DNA of 64,000 nucleotides from Cricetomys ansorgei (taxonomy: Eukaryota; Chordata; Mammalia; Rodentia; Nesomyidae). The notes beneath the pieces were generated by a model, which was not told the DNA's origin, searched no databases, and saw nothing but the letters and a program-made list of their open reading frames with translations. Shown piece by piece: positions 1 to 12,168 of the stretch; within the stretch, counting starts at the first letter, position 1; every line of letters begins with the position of its first letter. The position numbers were made by a program, and so were the translations under genes. The stretch is from NCBI GenBank assembly GCA_026225945.1, contig JAMJFZ010000107.1, positions 47,754,501 through 47,818,500 of the forward strand. The letters are read 5' to 3'.

Positions 1-95
1 GAGGAAAGGGACACCTGTCACACAGTACCCAAGTGTCCGAAGAAACTCAGAACTTAAAAAGACTTGGCTTTCCTAATTTAGGACTGTCCTAAATT

Positions 96-122
96 AAAAA
101 CAAAACAAAACAAAACAAAAAC
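96..122 (+). repeat. (AAAAC)n simple repeat
   Basis: Short run of AAAAC units, possibly the tail of a decayed retroposon. No SINE body is recognisable beside it. Confidence 0.8.
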
Positions 123-1179
123 ATAAACCCTACAGTGTAGAATTTTAATGTCACTTAATGACCATTCATAAATAATTACTAATAAGGAAAGGAAGAAAAA
201 TGTATGAAGCCAGGTTACTAATTCTCTTGTCAGCTTCACTGGACTTCAGATGGCAATGGTCTTGTACCATATTAATGTTCTAATTAAAAAAATACAGCCA
301 TTTTCCTGGAGCACATTAACATGAATCTATGCTTAGCAGTAAAATCCTTATACTGTAAAGAATAGATTACTATAAATACACATGTATTCATTTGCTTGTT
401 TATTTTCTTAGATATAGTTTTTCCTTATGTGAATCCAATTTTTCTTTGAATTAGTTTCTAAAGCCCAAAATAAACACAAATGCCTTTCATTAATATTTCT
501 TTTTAAGTAAATTATACTTGAATATCAAAATTTATAAGATAGTGACAATCTATCAGTGAATATAATATGTGAAAGCCAATGGAGAAAGTTAATCTGAATG
601 CTAACAAGCCTTTTCTGTATTCATCTAGCCATTAAAGCATTAATTGCTAAAATAAAAATCATTATCAGTTTGTATTAAGTAACTAAAAAGTAAGCCTTTA
701 AAAATAGTAACATGGCAGAACATGAACTGAAAGGACACAGAAACAGAGAGGACCTTCAAAGCCACATAGTAATTTAGGAAACTCTTAATTTCTATAGAAT
801 GACAGTCAACTCAAATGTACTTGAGAAGCTGAATAAGTGACAGCCTATACTGTTAAATTCTAAAGAGAAAACCTTATGTTCACATAAGCTATCAAGAAAA
901 CAGAGCCTGAGAAGCTGGAAGAGAAGCATAGCTGGAGCTCAAAACTAAGTTAGTTTGACTTTGAAGAAATCCTGTCTCCAAAGAAAATACAGTATGAACT
1001 TCAGCACTGCATCTTCCTGGAGATGCCAACTTCAACATCCAAAAACTGGATGCTTTTGATATAATCAACAGCTCTAATAGAGTAGCTCTTAAGTATAGGA
1101 AGATATAGTTATTAGTTAGTAAGTAGTACATTACAGAATAGGGGTTAGCTGTATCTTATTAATAATTCCAAGGTTTTGG
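123..1179. other. AT-rich intronic DNA, nothing recognised
   Basis: No exon, RNA gene or clear repeat family is seen on either strand. Open frames here are short and lack splice context. Confidence 0.5.
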
Positions 1180-2420
1180 CCTAATAAAAAAATCCTAGTG
1201 ATTTATATATTTAATATTACAACTTACATCCATGTTTTCTCATCAGTCTCAGCAATTAAGCTTGCCCCATATTGGAATCAACCAATAATTCTCTTGCTAG
1301 AGATCTGAATTTTTCTTATCCTATTCTGGGGAACACCTGAGCTGATTCCATTTTATTCCTAAGTGCTGTCCTTTGCGTTCCATTTTCTGTACTTGGATTT
1401 TTACAGTACATGTTTTCCTATCCACTTAATCTGTTAGGTACTCACCATGTCTCCTGAAGACTTTTGTTTTGATTCTGCTAACTATCAAAACGCTGAATGA
1501 TGTAGTGTATTACTTCAAAAGAACCATTTTATCTCAGGAATTCTTCATTCTGCTTAGTCTATTCCATGGTTGAGGTTTTCAACTGTATTTTAAACTCTTA
1601 TTTTAAACTCTCTAAATTACCTTATAATCATTACTTTGAACTCTTTTCAGACAACTCCAGTTGATTTCCTTTTCTTTATGTTTTCTTCCTGTTGCTGGAG
1701 AATTACTGTGCTTCTTTGGAGGAACTATGTCACCTTGCTTCCTTGTGCTTCTGCTGGCCCACATTAGCATCTGTGTAGTTAGTGAATCAGTTCCTTTTGC
1801 TAACTTTATAGATTTTTTTTTGTAGTGAAAAACAAAACAAAAACACTTTTCCCTGATGATCTGCCTAAAAGTGTTGGATGGATAGGCTGTATTGGTTTTG
1901 GTTCCAGTTGGAAGCCTCAGTGGGATGTATAACTTCGTCAACTACAATCAACACAGAGTGTCTTGGGCATCTCAGTATCTTTGACTGTAGAGGTTGAGGG
2001 CTTCACTACCAGCTGGCACACAGCTCATTAAGTGGCTTAAGTTTGATGGTTTCTCTGCTTGACATGTGTTCAGCTGTAAGCATGGGTCACCATCGGTTTC
2101 TGTAAGTCACATAGGGGTGAGGCTACAAGTGTGATACAACATGTCTGGTAAAAGAATGAGTACTTGGCAGTGTCTGAGGATACCCAGGGTTGGCCCATTC
2201 CAGTGGGCCCAATCTGCTCAGAAGCAGGCTGCCCAACTGCTTTCTGGAATCAATGGTGTGTTGGCAAATCCACCTGTCTTCTTCCTGGGGCCTTAGTGGC
2301 CGCACTTCTGACACTGGGCTGTTCAACTGCTTCTTGGAGCTGCAGGAGGGTGAGCTGTTCTGTCAGTTATTACACTGAGCCACACTATTCAGAGAAGGCT
2401 TGAGCAGCTTCCTGTGGGAT
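1180..2420 (+). repeat. Ancient L1 3' region
   Basis: The stretch around 1560-1800 (a TTGAGGTTTTCAACTG motif, then GTTGCTGGAGAATTACTGTG and CTTTGGAGG) resembles the conserved 3' part of old mammalian L1 subfamilies in sense orientation. Similarity fades after about 2160. The open frames near 2164-2403 fall inside this decayed sequence and are not considered genes. A library search would fix subfamily and ends. Confidence 0.5.
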
Positions 2421-2534
2421 CCAGGTTATCAGTCTTTAAAATGAACACTAGTGATGATTTGGGGTTAAATATTTCAATGAAAACACTTATGGAATTTATT
2501 TTTCATTTTAATTTTTTTAACAGAGGGAAGTCAA

Positions 2535-2632
2535 GTTTGTGGAGTGGCTCTCTCTTACCTTTATGTAGGTTCCAGCAAATAAACTCAGATTTGGCAGCCA
2601 GAGCCTTTTCCCATTGAGCTAGCTCAATGGCC
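2535..2632 (-). repeat. B3 SINE fragment
   Basis: Reads as the reverse complement of a B3 head: the CCCATTGAGCTAGCTCAATGG area and GGTTCCAGCAAATAAACTCAG correspond to the tRNA-derived A/B-box part of rodent B3 in minus orientation. The copy is diverged. Confidence 0.55.
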
Positions 2633-2639
2633 CCATGTA

Positions 2640-4934
2640 TTTAGACTTTAAAAGAGGTTTCTATGTACTTAAATTTTTTTAAGTAAACACAATGTTATTA
2701 TGTGTATAAAGCTAAAGTTCATTATTATCAATTTTTCCTGCTACAAAATAGTTTTTTTCTTTATATTTTTTCAAAAGAAATTTATACAATTCAAAAAATA
2801 ACAAGGAGAAATCAACATTATGTATGTTAAGTTTATCATTTATATACCAGGAAATTCTGAAGAGGGAATATTTAGATTTTTAAATTTGAGTGAATATTGG
2901 GTGTTCATATATAGGGAAAGTAGTTAATTGTTGGACAAAAGGACAAATATGAACATAACTTGGAAAAGGGGAGCAGCTTCACAAAGAGTCTTAGAAGCAG
3001 CATAGAGAATGAAACCAGAATGAACAGAACAGGTGAGGTGAAAAAGATGTAGCATATGGCTTAATTGGCATAATCCTGAGTCAAGTATAAGATCCAGCTC
3101 TGGATCTCAGCCAGGATACAGGTGATACTCAGAAGTTCAAGTCACATGCAAATTGCTGAAGTCTACTATTCAGAGATGAGTGATCAAACCAAGAGCAACC
3201 TGGGTCACGTAGAAATTTAGTCCTTGGAAAAATTAGCATAAGGTCACTGGGGTACAAGGCAGGAATTCAGGAACTTCTTATATAAAACTGGGACTAAGTC
3301 ACAGGTATCAGTTAGATCAACAATGTTTAAGTGATTCTATGAACAATTAACTCACTCCTTATATATTTCTATTTGTCTTCGTGTTTGTGGTGATGTTGGA
3401 CCTACAGGTGAACAGTTAGGTGAACTTTCATACCAGGAGAATATAGAAGACTGGTTGAGATGACAGAGTTAATTCATTTTCATTAAAAAACAAACTTTTT
3501 TCCAATGATAAAGGCCTTTCTCAGTTAATCACGTCTCTATTTTGTTAATTAGTCTCAATTTTTCAAATGTAGTAGCTTAACCACACAGAAGGGAGTTCAG
3601 TTCTCTGTTATTTATGGATCCAGAAACACCATTGTAAGACCAGGGTTGATGTGGGTCCAAGGAACTCTGCTCCATACAGCAAGTCACAGTGCTGTATGCT
3701 CAGTGCAATGATGATTGCCACAATCAATCAAGGAAATGGTGAAATAATTGCAGGAAGTTCATGTGTGAGGTATTTACTTGCCAGGACTATAAAAGGTACA
3801 GTCTGCTTCTGCTTACACTCAATTGAACAGAACTTAGTCACTTGGCCACACAAATGATGCTGGCAAATGAAGAGCAGTCTGTACCTGAATTATTACACAG
3901 TAAGAGAAGAGATTTTGTTCAACAGTTTACAGTCTCTGTCACAATACTTTTTGGAATATCAAGACTCATGGAATATAAAGGATGAGGGAGAAAAATACTA
4001 AAAATAGGTATGTAAGAGAGATTTAGACTAACTTAATAAATAATCCAAAACTGGGTTATTAAAGTTCACAGGAGGTAACATGTAGATCGTCTTCATCATT
4101 TTGTAGGAATCAGAAAACTGCTGGGATTCACTCTGGCTTACAGCCTACATACATACTTACTGCCATGCAGGCTGTGTCTCTCTGAAAATCTTCAATATAG
4201 TCATCACATTCTTGAAATTTAACGTTGGTATTGCCTTTTTTTCTAGCTTTGTATTTCCAAATTTGTCGAAATGCTTCATAACTCTTTTTTTTTTTGTTCC
4301 CTATAAACACTGCCCTATGAATAAAAAAGGACTGAGATCTGGTTCTCTATCCCTACATGTTGAGATAGTCAGTATGTACATTTTTTTTTGCTCTTTTTCC
4401 AAAAACAACCTATGTAGCTAGAGGAATTTGAACAGTAATTACCATTACTGCCCTATAATTTATAAAAAGTAATTTCAACTAACTATAACTGGCAGATCAT
4501 AATCTTAATATTTTACTCTATAATTAGAAAACTGAGGTATTTCTAAACTAAATCTGGTGACAAGCTGATAGTTAAAATATCAACCGAGCATAATCAGCAC
4601 TCTAAAATTCTCAAAGTTAAACTTCTTTCATCTTGTTAGGAAACTTTACTCTGAAAATAAAGTACCATCAAATTTCAAAATAATGATGTAACACATGAAT
4701 AATTTTGACATTACCAATTAAACATAATACAACTAGAATTTCTTGGTTTTGCCCTAAAATATTCTAAATAGACATTGAAAAAAACCCAAAAAGTATAGCA
4801 CTACATTTTTAACAAGACCGGAAAATATAGACACCATACACTTATGAGAAGGCATTGTTTTAAAATACTTCAAAATTCTTTGCATTTTAAAAATATGGTC
4901 TGATGAAGTCTAGGCTCACTGTACAGTTAAGGAT
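2640..4934. other. Intronic DNA, nothing recognised
   Basis: AT-rich sequence without a recognisable repeat family, exon or RNA gene. The 60-codon minus-strand frame at 4128-4310 has no resemblance to MICU3 and is treated as chance. Confidence 0.45.
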
Positions 4935-5092
4935 GATAATGAACTTCTGACACTCCTGTCTCTACACCCCAAGTTCTGGGATCAAGTCATGCACCACCAC
5001 ATCTGATTTCATGTGGTGCTAGAATCTGAACTCAGAGCCTCATGTATTCTAGGCAAGTGCTCTGCCCACTGAGATACATTCCTAGCCCCAAA
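4935..5092 (-). repeat. B4 SINE (B1-ID fusion)
   Basis: In reverse, a B1-like right half (around 4960-5005) is joined to an ID-like tRNA-derived half. The latter shows AGGCAAGTGCTCTGCCCACT and CCTAGCCCC, the complement of the ID head. This architecture defines rodent B4. Confidence 0.7.
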
Positions 5093-5456
5093 TGATTTTT
5101 ATATGTAGCAAATTTTGTTAATGAGCTGGAAAATTTTCACATTAGAGATATTATAAGATGCCTGTTTAAAACTACCCGACATAAACCTCAAAGCTGGCCC
5201 ATGAATTATCTGTATGTACAAGGCCACTGAGTAGAAGATAAAATTGTCTTTTTATATTGTTCTTTTGAGGAAGATACATCTCACACTTTCTAGAAAATTT
5301 TAAGAGTGTGACAATTTTTTTTACATTAGCTACAAACGTGCATGGAATCTTTTATCTCTAGAAAAAAATCTCTCTCTCTTCTTTATTATTAAGAATCTCT
5401 GAGCTTCACTTCAGGTTCTACTGTCATTTTTCCTACTCATAAAAAATGAAGAATTT

Positions 5457-5780
5457 GGGGCTGAGGACATGACTCAGCAGATAATATTTATTTTACAATA
5501 ATGGAAGACCCAAGTTCAAATCCTATCACCTATATAAAAGCTCAGAGTTGGTATGTAAGCTCCTGTAACTCCAGAGTTGGGGCAGCAGCAATTGCTGAGG
5601 CTTAATGGCCACCCAATTAGCTTCAGGTTCAGTGAGAGACCTTTTGTCAAGGGAATAAATCAGAGAATTATCAGGACACAGTTGATGGTTTCTCTAGCTG
5701 CGGGTATGCATAGGCAAGTGCATATGTGTCGTGTGAACACACACACACACACACATACACACACACACACAAATAATTTA
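5457..5780 (+). repeat. B3 SINE with (CA)n tail
   Basis: Begins with GGGGCTGAGGACATGACTCA, the tRNA-derived B2/B3 head, continues through the B3 body and ends in a CA-rich microsatellite (5739-5771). Diverged, with an internal segment typical of older B3 copies. Confidence 0.7.
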
Positions 5781-6893
5781 GTAATAAAAATTAGTAATGA
5801 CCATTTTTAGGTTACTGTGGGGATCCTCTAAAGTCAAGCTAAGATGAGTTTACAAAGTAGTAAAAACATTTTAAAGCTGTATTTTTTAATTACTGTGCAT
5901 TCCAAAAGAAACAAAAATAATGTGTCAATGCAATTATCATCCTGGAATTTCCAAGACCTTTGCAAACAGTATTTAGATGTTACTTATTACTGGAGTTTAA
6001 CTAGGGCCTCGAGGCAACAGAGTACATCATTATCCTTCCTATGAATAACAGAAAGTAAAGGTTCACTGCCAAGACACAGTCTCATGTTACTTTGGGTCAG
6101 CAATGTGAAAATTTACTCTGTGGTAAGGTCTGGTTTTCCCAGGGAGGCAAGATTAAATGCCAGATAAGGGATTTACTACTAGACAATTAGAGAAATTAAT
6201 GCCTACAAGCTGATAATACCATAAAAAGGTAATTTGAAACAATTACCTGAACAGTGTAGATTGCATTACTTTTTAGCAATCAAGAAACAGAAATGAGAAT
6301 GAAGAATAGCAGGGAAAATAAATATCATTTATATGAACCAGATTATTTAGAATAGACATCATTACTAGTTTCCTATAAAATGATATGTTTTAATTAAATA
6401 ATACTAAACTTAAAAAAATAAAAAAATGCACTCAATTATACATAGGAAGTTGAACATCTAGTAATAGTTCCTATCTGATGCTGGCAACTCTACCAACATT
6501 TTTATAAAACATTAAAGTCCAAATAACTTTTTATATTTACATTTAAGAATCTGTTGGGCAAGAATCTTATGGGAAAGACTTATGATTCTATTCAAGAAGC
6601 TAGAAAGGTTGTTCATTGTAGTATTATGTTTAACTTTCTCATATGGCTTGAGGCTTATTTAAGTGTCTAAGAAGATAAAAGAGGTAACATAGTCTTAGCT
6701 TGCTGGGTGGTCCAAAGGTTAAACATCAAATTCCCAGTGTGGGAAAATCCCAAAGTACTCAAGGTAAAATGTTTTGATGCTTAGCAAATATACCTATATG
6801 GAAAAATACAACTGAAGATGAGCCAGTAGCATATTCCTGGCTGAGATCAGATAAGAATAAAGGTGTTGATACATAACTGGCCATTTTATGAGG
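5781..6893. other. Intronic DNA, nothing recognised
   Basis: AT-rich; no repeat family, exon or structured RNA was identified. Confidence 0.45.
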
Positions 6894-7083
6894 GTTTTTG
6901 TTTTGTTTTGTTTTGTTCTATGTGTATGGGTGTCTTGTCTGCATGTATGTCTATGAACAACTTGAGTCCCTGGGACTGGAGTTACAGCTGACTGTAAGAT
7001 GTCATGTGGGTGCTAAGAATCAACCATGGTCCTCTGAATAAGCAACCAGGGCTCTTAATTGGCAAGCCATCCCTTCAGCCCCA
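6894..7083 (-). repeat. B2 SINE
   Basis: Reverse B2: a (TTTTG)n tail at 6896-6917, then the body with GGGACTGGAGTTACAG and GTGGGTGCTAAGAATC, ending in the complement of the tRNA-like head (AAGCCATCCCTTCAGCCCC). Confidence 0.8.
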
Positions 7084-7865
7084 AGTTTTAAGTCTCTATT
7101 TGTATTGCTGTATCTTAATAGCTAATAAGATATAAATGAAGACATTCTTAAGAAGGCAGTGCAACAGCACAAACTACTGCTTGGAGCCTATCTGTTCTTG
7201 TCTATTGAATACTTTATTCCTCTAACATTACCTTTGCACTGAAATTTCATGTTTATCTTCCTCTACTGAACACTTCCCTTTGAGTATGATCATTGTACTA
7301 CTACTCCCATCTTAGAAAGTCTCTGTCTTCCTTCCCTATAATCATGGGTTTGGAGCCTACTGGACATCTCAGTGAATACACAATTAAATATATTGACTGC
7401 CCTGACCTTAAAATACATCGGTAACCAATACTTGCTTCACTTGGGAAGGGTTGGGCCTCATGGGCCCCTTTTCAATACATGATTGACTGCTGATGGATTC
7501 AATATTGTGTAGGTTCATTGTAGACATCTACAGTTGATGTAAGGTTAAGACTACACTGCTTCTGTCATTCCCAAAAGTTAATATTCATAGCATTTTCCCA
7601 TATCTTCTGGATCTTATATTCTTTCTGTCTCTTTTGCAATGATTCCCTAGCCTTAGAGGAATGGTATAAATGCCCTTTTATTATTATTATTTTTTGAACC
7701 GAACACTCAACTACTCAACTAAGAGCAGTGTGGTATGTTTTATAAAAATATTTTTTTTTGTTTTTCAGATTTAATTACATCAGTATAGTATCTTTTAACA
7801 AGCAAGTAGAAATTTATTAGTCTAATTTTGAAAAAAGAAAAAAAAAGTTAACAGTCTAGAGGCTG
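7084..7865. other. Intronic DNA, mostly unassigned
   Basis: Contains a short (TTA)n run at 7677-7692; otherwise nothing recognised. Confidence 0.45.
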
Positions 7866-7962
7866 TCAGCAGGATCACACAGACAGCAAATGAATCCTGG
7901 ACTAGAAGGCAGGTGCTTTGACATCCAATCCAATATTCTTTCCTATTACACAACTTGGTATA
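7866..7962 (-). repeat. MIR SINE fragment
   Basis: GGATCACACAGACAGCAAATG followed by the AATCCTGGACTAGAAGGCAG area matches the antisense core of the mammalian-wide MIR SINE. Confidence 0.55.
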
Positions 7963-7984
7963 TTGTAATAAAAGTGTACTGCTT

Positions 7985-8105
7985 TTGCAATCCTCCAGGC
8001 TTATGTTGAAATGTCAGCTTCACCACTTTCTATTTAGGTAACCTTGGGAGAAATAATCTCTCTGAACTTCCTCTTCAAAATAGATAAATACTAAGTCTAA
8101 ACACG
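7985..8105 (+). repeat. MIR SINE fragment
   Basis: CACCACTTTCTATTTAGGTA, ACCTTGGGAGAAATAATCTC and TCTGAACTTCCTC follow the sense core and 3' half of MIR. Confidence 0.6.
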
Positions 8106-8471
8106 TAAAAATTAGTGAGAATACTTCCTTCTCTGATAGTCAACAGAACCACTGAAGAGAATCCAAGTCGACTAACTCTTGAAATAGTTTATATGCTCAC
8201 CTCCACGCCTCGGGTCTAAACTAAGTCTCTCTGTGTTGCTGTAGGTTAAGTGCTCACTACATTTGTCCATGGTGATAAAATTCTTCCAACTGTCTCCATT
8301 TCCTTGTTCCTCTCATCTGCCTTATGTTCTATCACTTCTCTCTCAGTCTCAGTTCCAAGTGTCTAGATTATATATGTGGTGATACTCTTCTTCAGAGACA
8401 CAGTTGGCTTTTCAAGGCAAAACTTTAGCTATACATTCAACCATGGCCACACAGGCCTGGCTATATAATGC

Positions 8472-8866
8472 CTGTGGTATGGTTTGAAGATGAAGATCTT
8501 CCTTAGGCTTATGTGTTGAAGACTTGGTCTCCAGCTGGTGGTACTATTTTAGAAGATGCTGTTAACTGTAGGATGTGGCGCCTAAATGGAGGAAGTCAGT
8601 TACTGGTAGAGTATTCAGGCAGTGTGTGTCTTATTCCCAGACCTTTCCTCTCATTTTACTGCTTCCTTTCTGCCTTGACATGAACAGTGATCTCTTCCAC
8701 ATGCTTCATGCTCCTGTAGACATGGTGTTCTGATTATGCTGGTTCCCTAAATAAAAGAGCCAAGAGCAATAGACTAAAATCTGTGAAACCTTGAGCAAAA
8801 TGAGTCTTTCTTTTAAGTCAGGTTTGTGTGACATTTTGGTGACAGGTACATAAAACTAATATAGGC
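8472..8866 (+). mobile_element. MaLR-type solo LTR-like element
   Basis: Starts near TATGGTTTGAAGATGAAG, includes TTATGTGTTGAAGACTTGGT and CTGGTGGTACTATT, has an AATAAA signal near 8750 and ends in ACATAAAACTAATATAGG. This order is characteristic of MaLR-class LTRs. Subfamily not determined and no internal region is seen. Confidence 0.5.
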
Positions 8867-8974
8867 TCTCAGAAAGTCTTTCTAGGTAAAAATGAAAAGA
8901 AAGGAACACAAATATATTATCAATGTTTTCACTCGTTTTTCTCCTAGTAAATCACTCTGAACTTACTAACTATA

Positions 8975-9330
8975 TTACTCAGCTTGGGCTGCCAAAATAA
9001 AATACCCTATACTAGACAGCTATAACAATAGAAATTCATTTCTAATGGTTCTGGGGGTGGAAAATCTGAGAACAAAGTTCTGATACAGTTGTTATGTGGT
9101 AAGGATCTTCTTACTGGTTTGCATATACTCACTTTCTTGTTCCGTCCTGCCAAGGTCTTTCCTTAGAGCATGCGGAAAGAGAGCCTGAAGAGGCCATGAT
9201 GCTATCTCTGTGTAATCATTTAACCTTGATTATTCCTTAGCAGCCCAATCTCTACACAGACACTGAAGGTTAGAGCTTTAGGATGAATTTGTGGAGGACA
9301 CGAACATTCAGTACAAACTATCAATCATAG
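8975..9330 (+). repeat. Ancient mammalian interspersed repeat
   Basis: GGGCTGCCAAAATAAAATAC, a mid-section with TTCATTTCTAATGGTTCTGG and ATCATTTAACCTTGATTA, and a GGACACGAACATTCAGTACA end follow a common old mammalian repeat whose exact family name I cannot assign. Confidence 0.45.
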
Positions 9331-10484
9331 AGTAACTCATTTGCCCCTTTCTCCACGTTGTCATGCAAGCTTTAAAAATGTTCCAGCAGGTCGTTCTTAC
9401 CAAGTAGACATTTCACTCTGTGGAACACTGTGAATGTTTTAGATCACCTGCAAACAAATAAGACAGTTCTTAAGATCAGACTCAGAATCCTTGGCTACTT
9501 GGTCCCCATCAGTGAACTGTCTGCTTGTATGACCAATGTCAAATTACCTAGCCAACAGCTTCGCTTGAAACTCCTGCCTCTCCAGGGGTTGCGGGGAGGT
9601 CTCCTACCTGACAGCATTAACCAGTGGTACCCTACTGGTAGGCTTTCATGCTGCCAGTCCTAGCATACCAGTTTCCTTGGCTGTGAGCCTTAACCAGTAT
9701 CTGAGGAGATTCTAAGACAACTGAGAAGATACAAATTTTGACCTAGGGAGGTCTTCTATGTTTGATTGTTTCTGGGGTATTCTTTCAAATTTTGATCTTT
9801 TCTTCATAGCTAATCCATCACAGTGATTATCTTGTATAATACTATAATAGTGGACATATATCATTAGTTGTCTGCTAAAAACCATGGGTGTGCAACACCG
9901 AGAGTGAAATTTTAATGTGTGTGTATATTTATATCTACTAATACTGGGTAGTAATAATTTGTAAATGTTAAGTCTACCAGTTGTAACAGATACCATGCTG
10001 CCAGACACTGGTAAGAGGGAGAAACTGCCTATTTAGGTAAGAGAGGAAATTTTATTTTTCAATATTGCTCTTAAAAAATACAGCACAGTTAGGGAGTATG
10101 TATTTCTGAAAAAAAAAGTAAAAAATGTCAAAATATTTTTGATTCTGAATGGTAAATATACAATTTTTTTAACTCTTAAGTTTGGAAAAATTACATAAAA
10201 ACATACAAAAATGCACAATTAAAAGGTATAAAAATTAAAAATGATTTCAGTGTTTTTCATTACAGAGCTCACCGAACAGCAATGTTTATTGTTCTGATTT
10301 TATACAACCCTAGGGATTGAATACATGGCCTTGTACATGTTGCACACATGTTATGTATGATAACTAGTTTTGTTTATTAAAATTCATACACTTGACATTT
10401 TGTTACTTCTTAAAATGTGAGCTTAAAGTTAAATTTATACATCCTAATTCATTTGAGAAACATTTTTATTACAATGATTCAATT
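9331..10484. other. Intronic DNA, nothing recognised
   Basis: No repeat family or exon identified. Open frames at 9430-9663 (plus) and 9712-10008 (minus) have no recognisable product or splice context. Confidence 0.4.
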
Positions 10485-10740
10485 TCTTTTATTTTTTTTT
10501 ATTGAAAAAGTTTCTTTTTCATACAATATATTCTGATAGTAGTTTCCCATTCCTTAACTCCTCCCAGAGCTTTTCTATCCCCCACCCTTCCTACTCCATG
10601 CCACCCATTTTTCCCTCTCTCTCTTTAAAATACAAGCAATTAGGCAAACAAAACCCACAACTAATCAGAATTTTAAAATAAGAAAAAACATACAAACACA
10701 CATACACACATAGCTTCCTTTTGCAGTAAATAGGAACTAA
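10485..10740 (-). mobile_element. L1 (Lx-type) fragment
   Basis: T-rich start, then CCCATTCCTTAACTCCTCCC and CT-rich text leading to an A/CA-rich stretch at 10660-10710. This matches rodent L1 in antisense. Truncated. Confidence 0.55.
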
Positions 10741-10817
10741 TACAGAGAAACTTTTTTAAAATTAATAACTGAAACATAATCTTAGTTCTTACTACACACT
10801 ACAGTATATACTCAGAC

Positions 10818-10922
10818 CTTTTTTTTTTGAGACAGGATCTTACTGTCTAAGACAATCTCAAATTTGCAATCCTTCTGTCACAACCTCCCAAGTAGATGGA
10901 ATTACAGGTATGCGCTATTATT
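10818..10922 (-). repeat. B1-like 7SL-derived SINE fragment
   Basis: Poly(T), GAGACAGGATCTTACTGTCT, CCTCCCAAGTAGATGGAATT and ACAGGTATGCGC give the order of an antisense 7SL-derived monomer. Degenerate in the middle. Confidence 0.6.
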
Positions 10923-11114
10923 TAGAATTTGAATAAGTTAAAAACCATGAATGATTTAGTCTTGGCAGTCTATTTCCATCCTACTTTGTTTTGTTTTGTT
11001 TACCTAAAGTGTTACTTAAATTTAACAGCGATGAAAGTAAAAAAAAAAAGACATTATCTGGGACAAAGTTTATAAAACGAGTTATTTGTAAAAACTGAAT
11101 TAATAAATTGATTG

Positions 11115-11202
11115 ATAGTGTGTAACTCAGCCTGGTTTTGATCCTGTGGCCTCAGACTCCTGTGTCCTTAGATTATAGGCATGAACAATTGCACTTAGCT
11201 AA
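11115..11202 (-). repeat. B1-like SINE fragment
   Basis: TAACTCAGCCTGGTTTTGAT, GGCCTCAGACTCCTGTGTCC and ATTATAGGCATGAACAATTG follow the antisense B1/PB1 body without its poly(T) start. Confidence 0.5.
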
Positions 11203-11299
11203 AATAGATTTTAAAGTGAGTGTTAGAGAGGACTACCAAATGGAAACAAGATTAAAACAACCACTAACCAAATAAGATGCTACATAGCATTGAAGACCT

Positions 11300-11425
11300 T
11301 TTAGATGAAATGGACCTCATGGATCCTAATTCCATGACATTTCAGAAGTGATGAAATGATCTCCCTGAAAGGTTAAATGGTTTAATGATTGTCAAAAAGA
11401 CAGGCAGTGGCAGAGAATCAATGTT
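11300..11425 (-). repeat. MIR SINE fragment
   Basis: The GAAATGATCTCCCTGAAAGG, TTAAATGGTTTAATGATTGT and GGCAGTGGCAGAGAATCAAT series follows antisense MIR (fully decayed). Confidence 0.45.
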
Positions 11426-11995
11426 TTTATACATCCTATCTTATTTGAGAAGCATTTTTAAAGGCATAGTTAACATACAATTCTAAGTTAGCTTTTACAA
11501 TTTCACTCTTGCAGACTATTTAGAGATGTTTCTTTAAACATCTAAGGAAACACTGGAAATAGGCCCAGTATAAGTTACCCACAAAAGCAGAGAAATGCCT
11601 CTCATTTAAAGAAATAAATCAAATTCTCTAAGTTCTCAGCCCCCATGATCAGCACAGATTCTGCAGGCTCCCAACTTGTCAGCAGATTATAGAACGCCCT
11701 TGGGAAATGGCTCTAGGCCACAGTCAAGGTGTTTAATTCAACAAAACTAAAGTCAATAAATTTCTCCTACTATGAGGAAACTGTGAAGCTCAAATAAGAA
11801 AACAGATACTTCAGTTTCAGCAACCCAGTGGGATATACTTCTGCAGACTAAGATTAGCAAGGAATGAACATATATGGATATGTTCACGCGTGCACACACA
11901 CACACATCTCTATGTTATATGTGATAAATAGTTGTGTTTTTAAAATCTTAGATTTGGGATTTTACTCTTAATAATTTTTTAAGTAAAATATAACA
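11426..11995. other. Intronic DNA with short (CA)n
   Basis: Only a short CA microsatellite at about 11892-11907 is recognised. Confidence 0.45.
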
Positions 11996-12168
11996 TTTTT
12001 TTTGTTTGTTTTTTTTGAGACAAGGTTTCTCTGTTGTACTGTTGTAATTCTATCTGTCCTGGATGTCCTGGAACTTACTCTGTAGAACAGGCTGGCCTCC
12101 AACTCACAGAGATTCTCCTGCCTCTGCCTCCCAAGTGCTGGGATTAAAGGCATGAGCTACCACCCAGA
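11996..12168 (-). repeat. B1 SINE, near full length
   Basis: Antisense B1: poly(T)/TTTG, TTGAGACAAGGTTTCTCTGT, GTAGAACAGGCTGGCCTCC, CTGCCTCTGCCTCCCAAGTG and CTGGGATTAAAGGCATGAGC. Relatively well preserved. Confidence 0.9.

Noticed and set aside
4128..4310. Minus-strand frame considered as Micu3 exon 2
   Set aside because: No similarity to the MICU3 sequence following exon 1, and no convincing splice sites in the right phase.
5577..5810. Thr-His repeat open frame
   Set aside because: Translation of a B3 SINE and its CA microsatellite tail.
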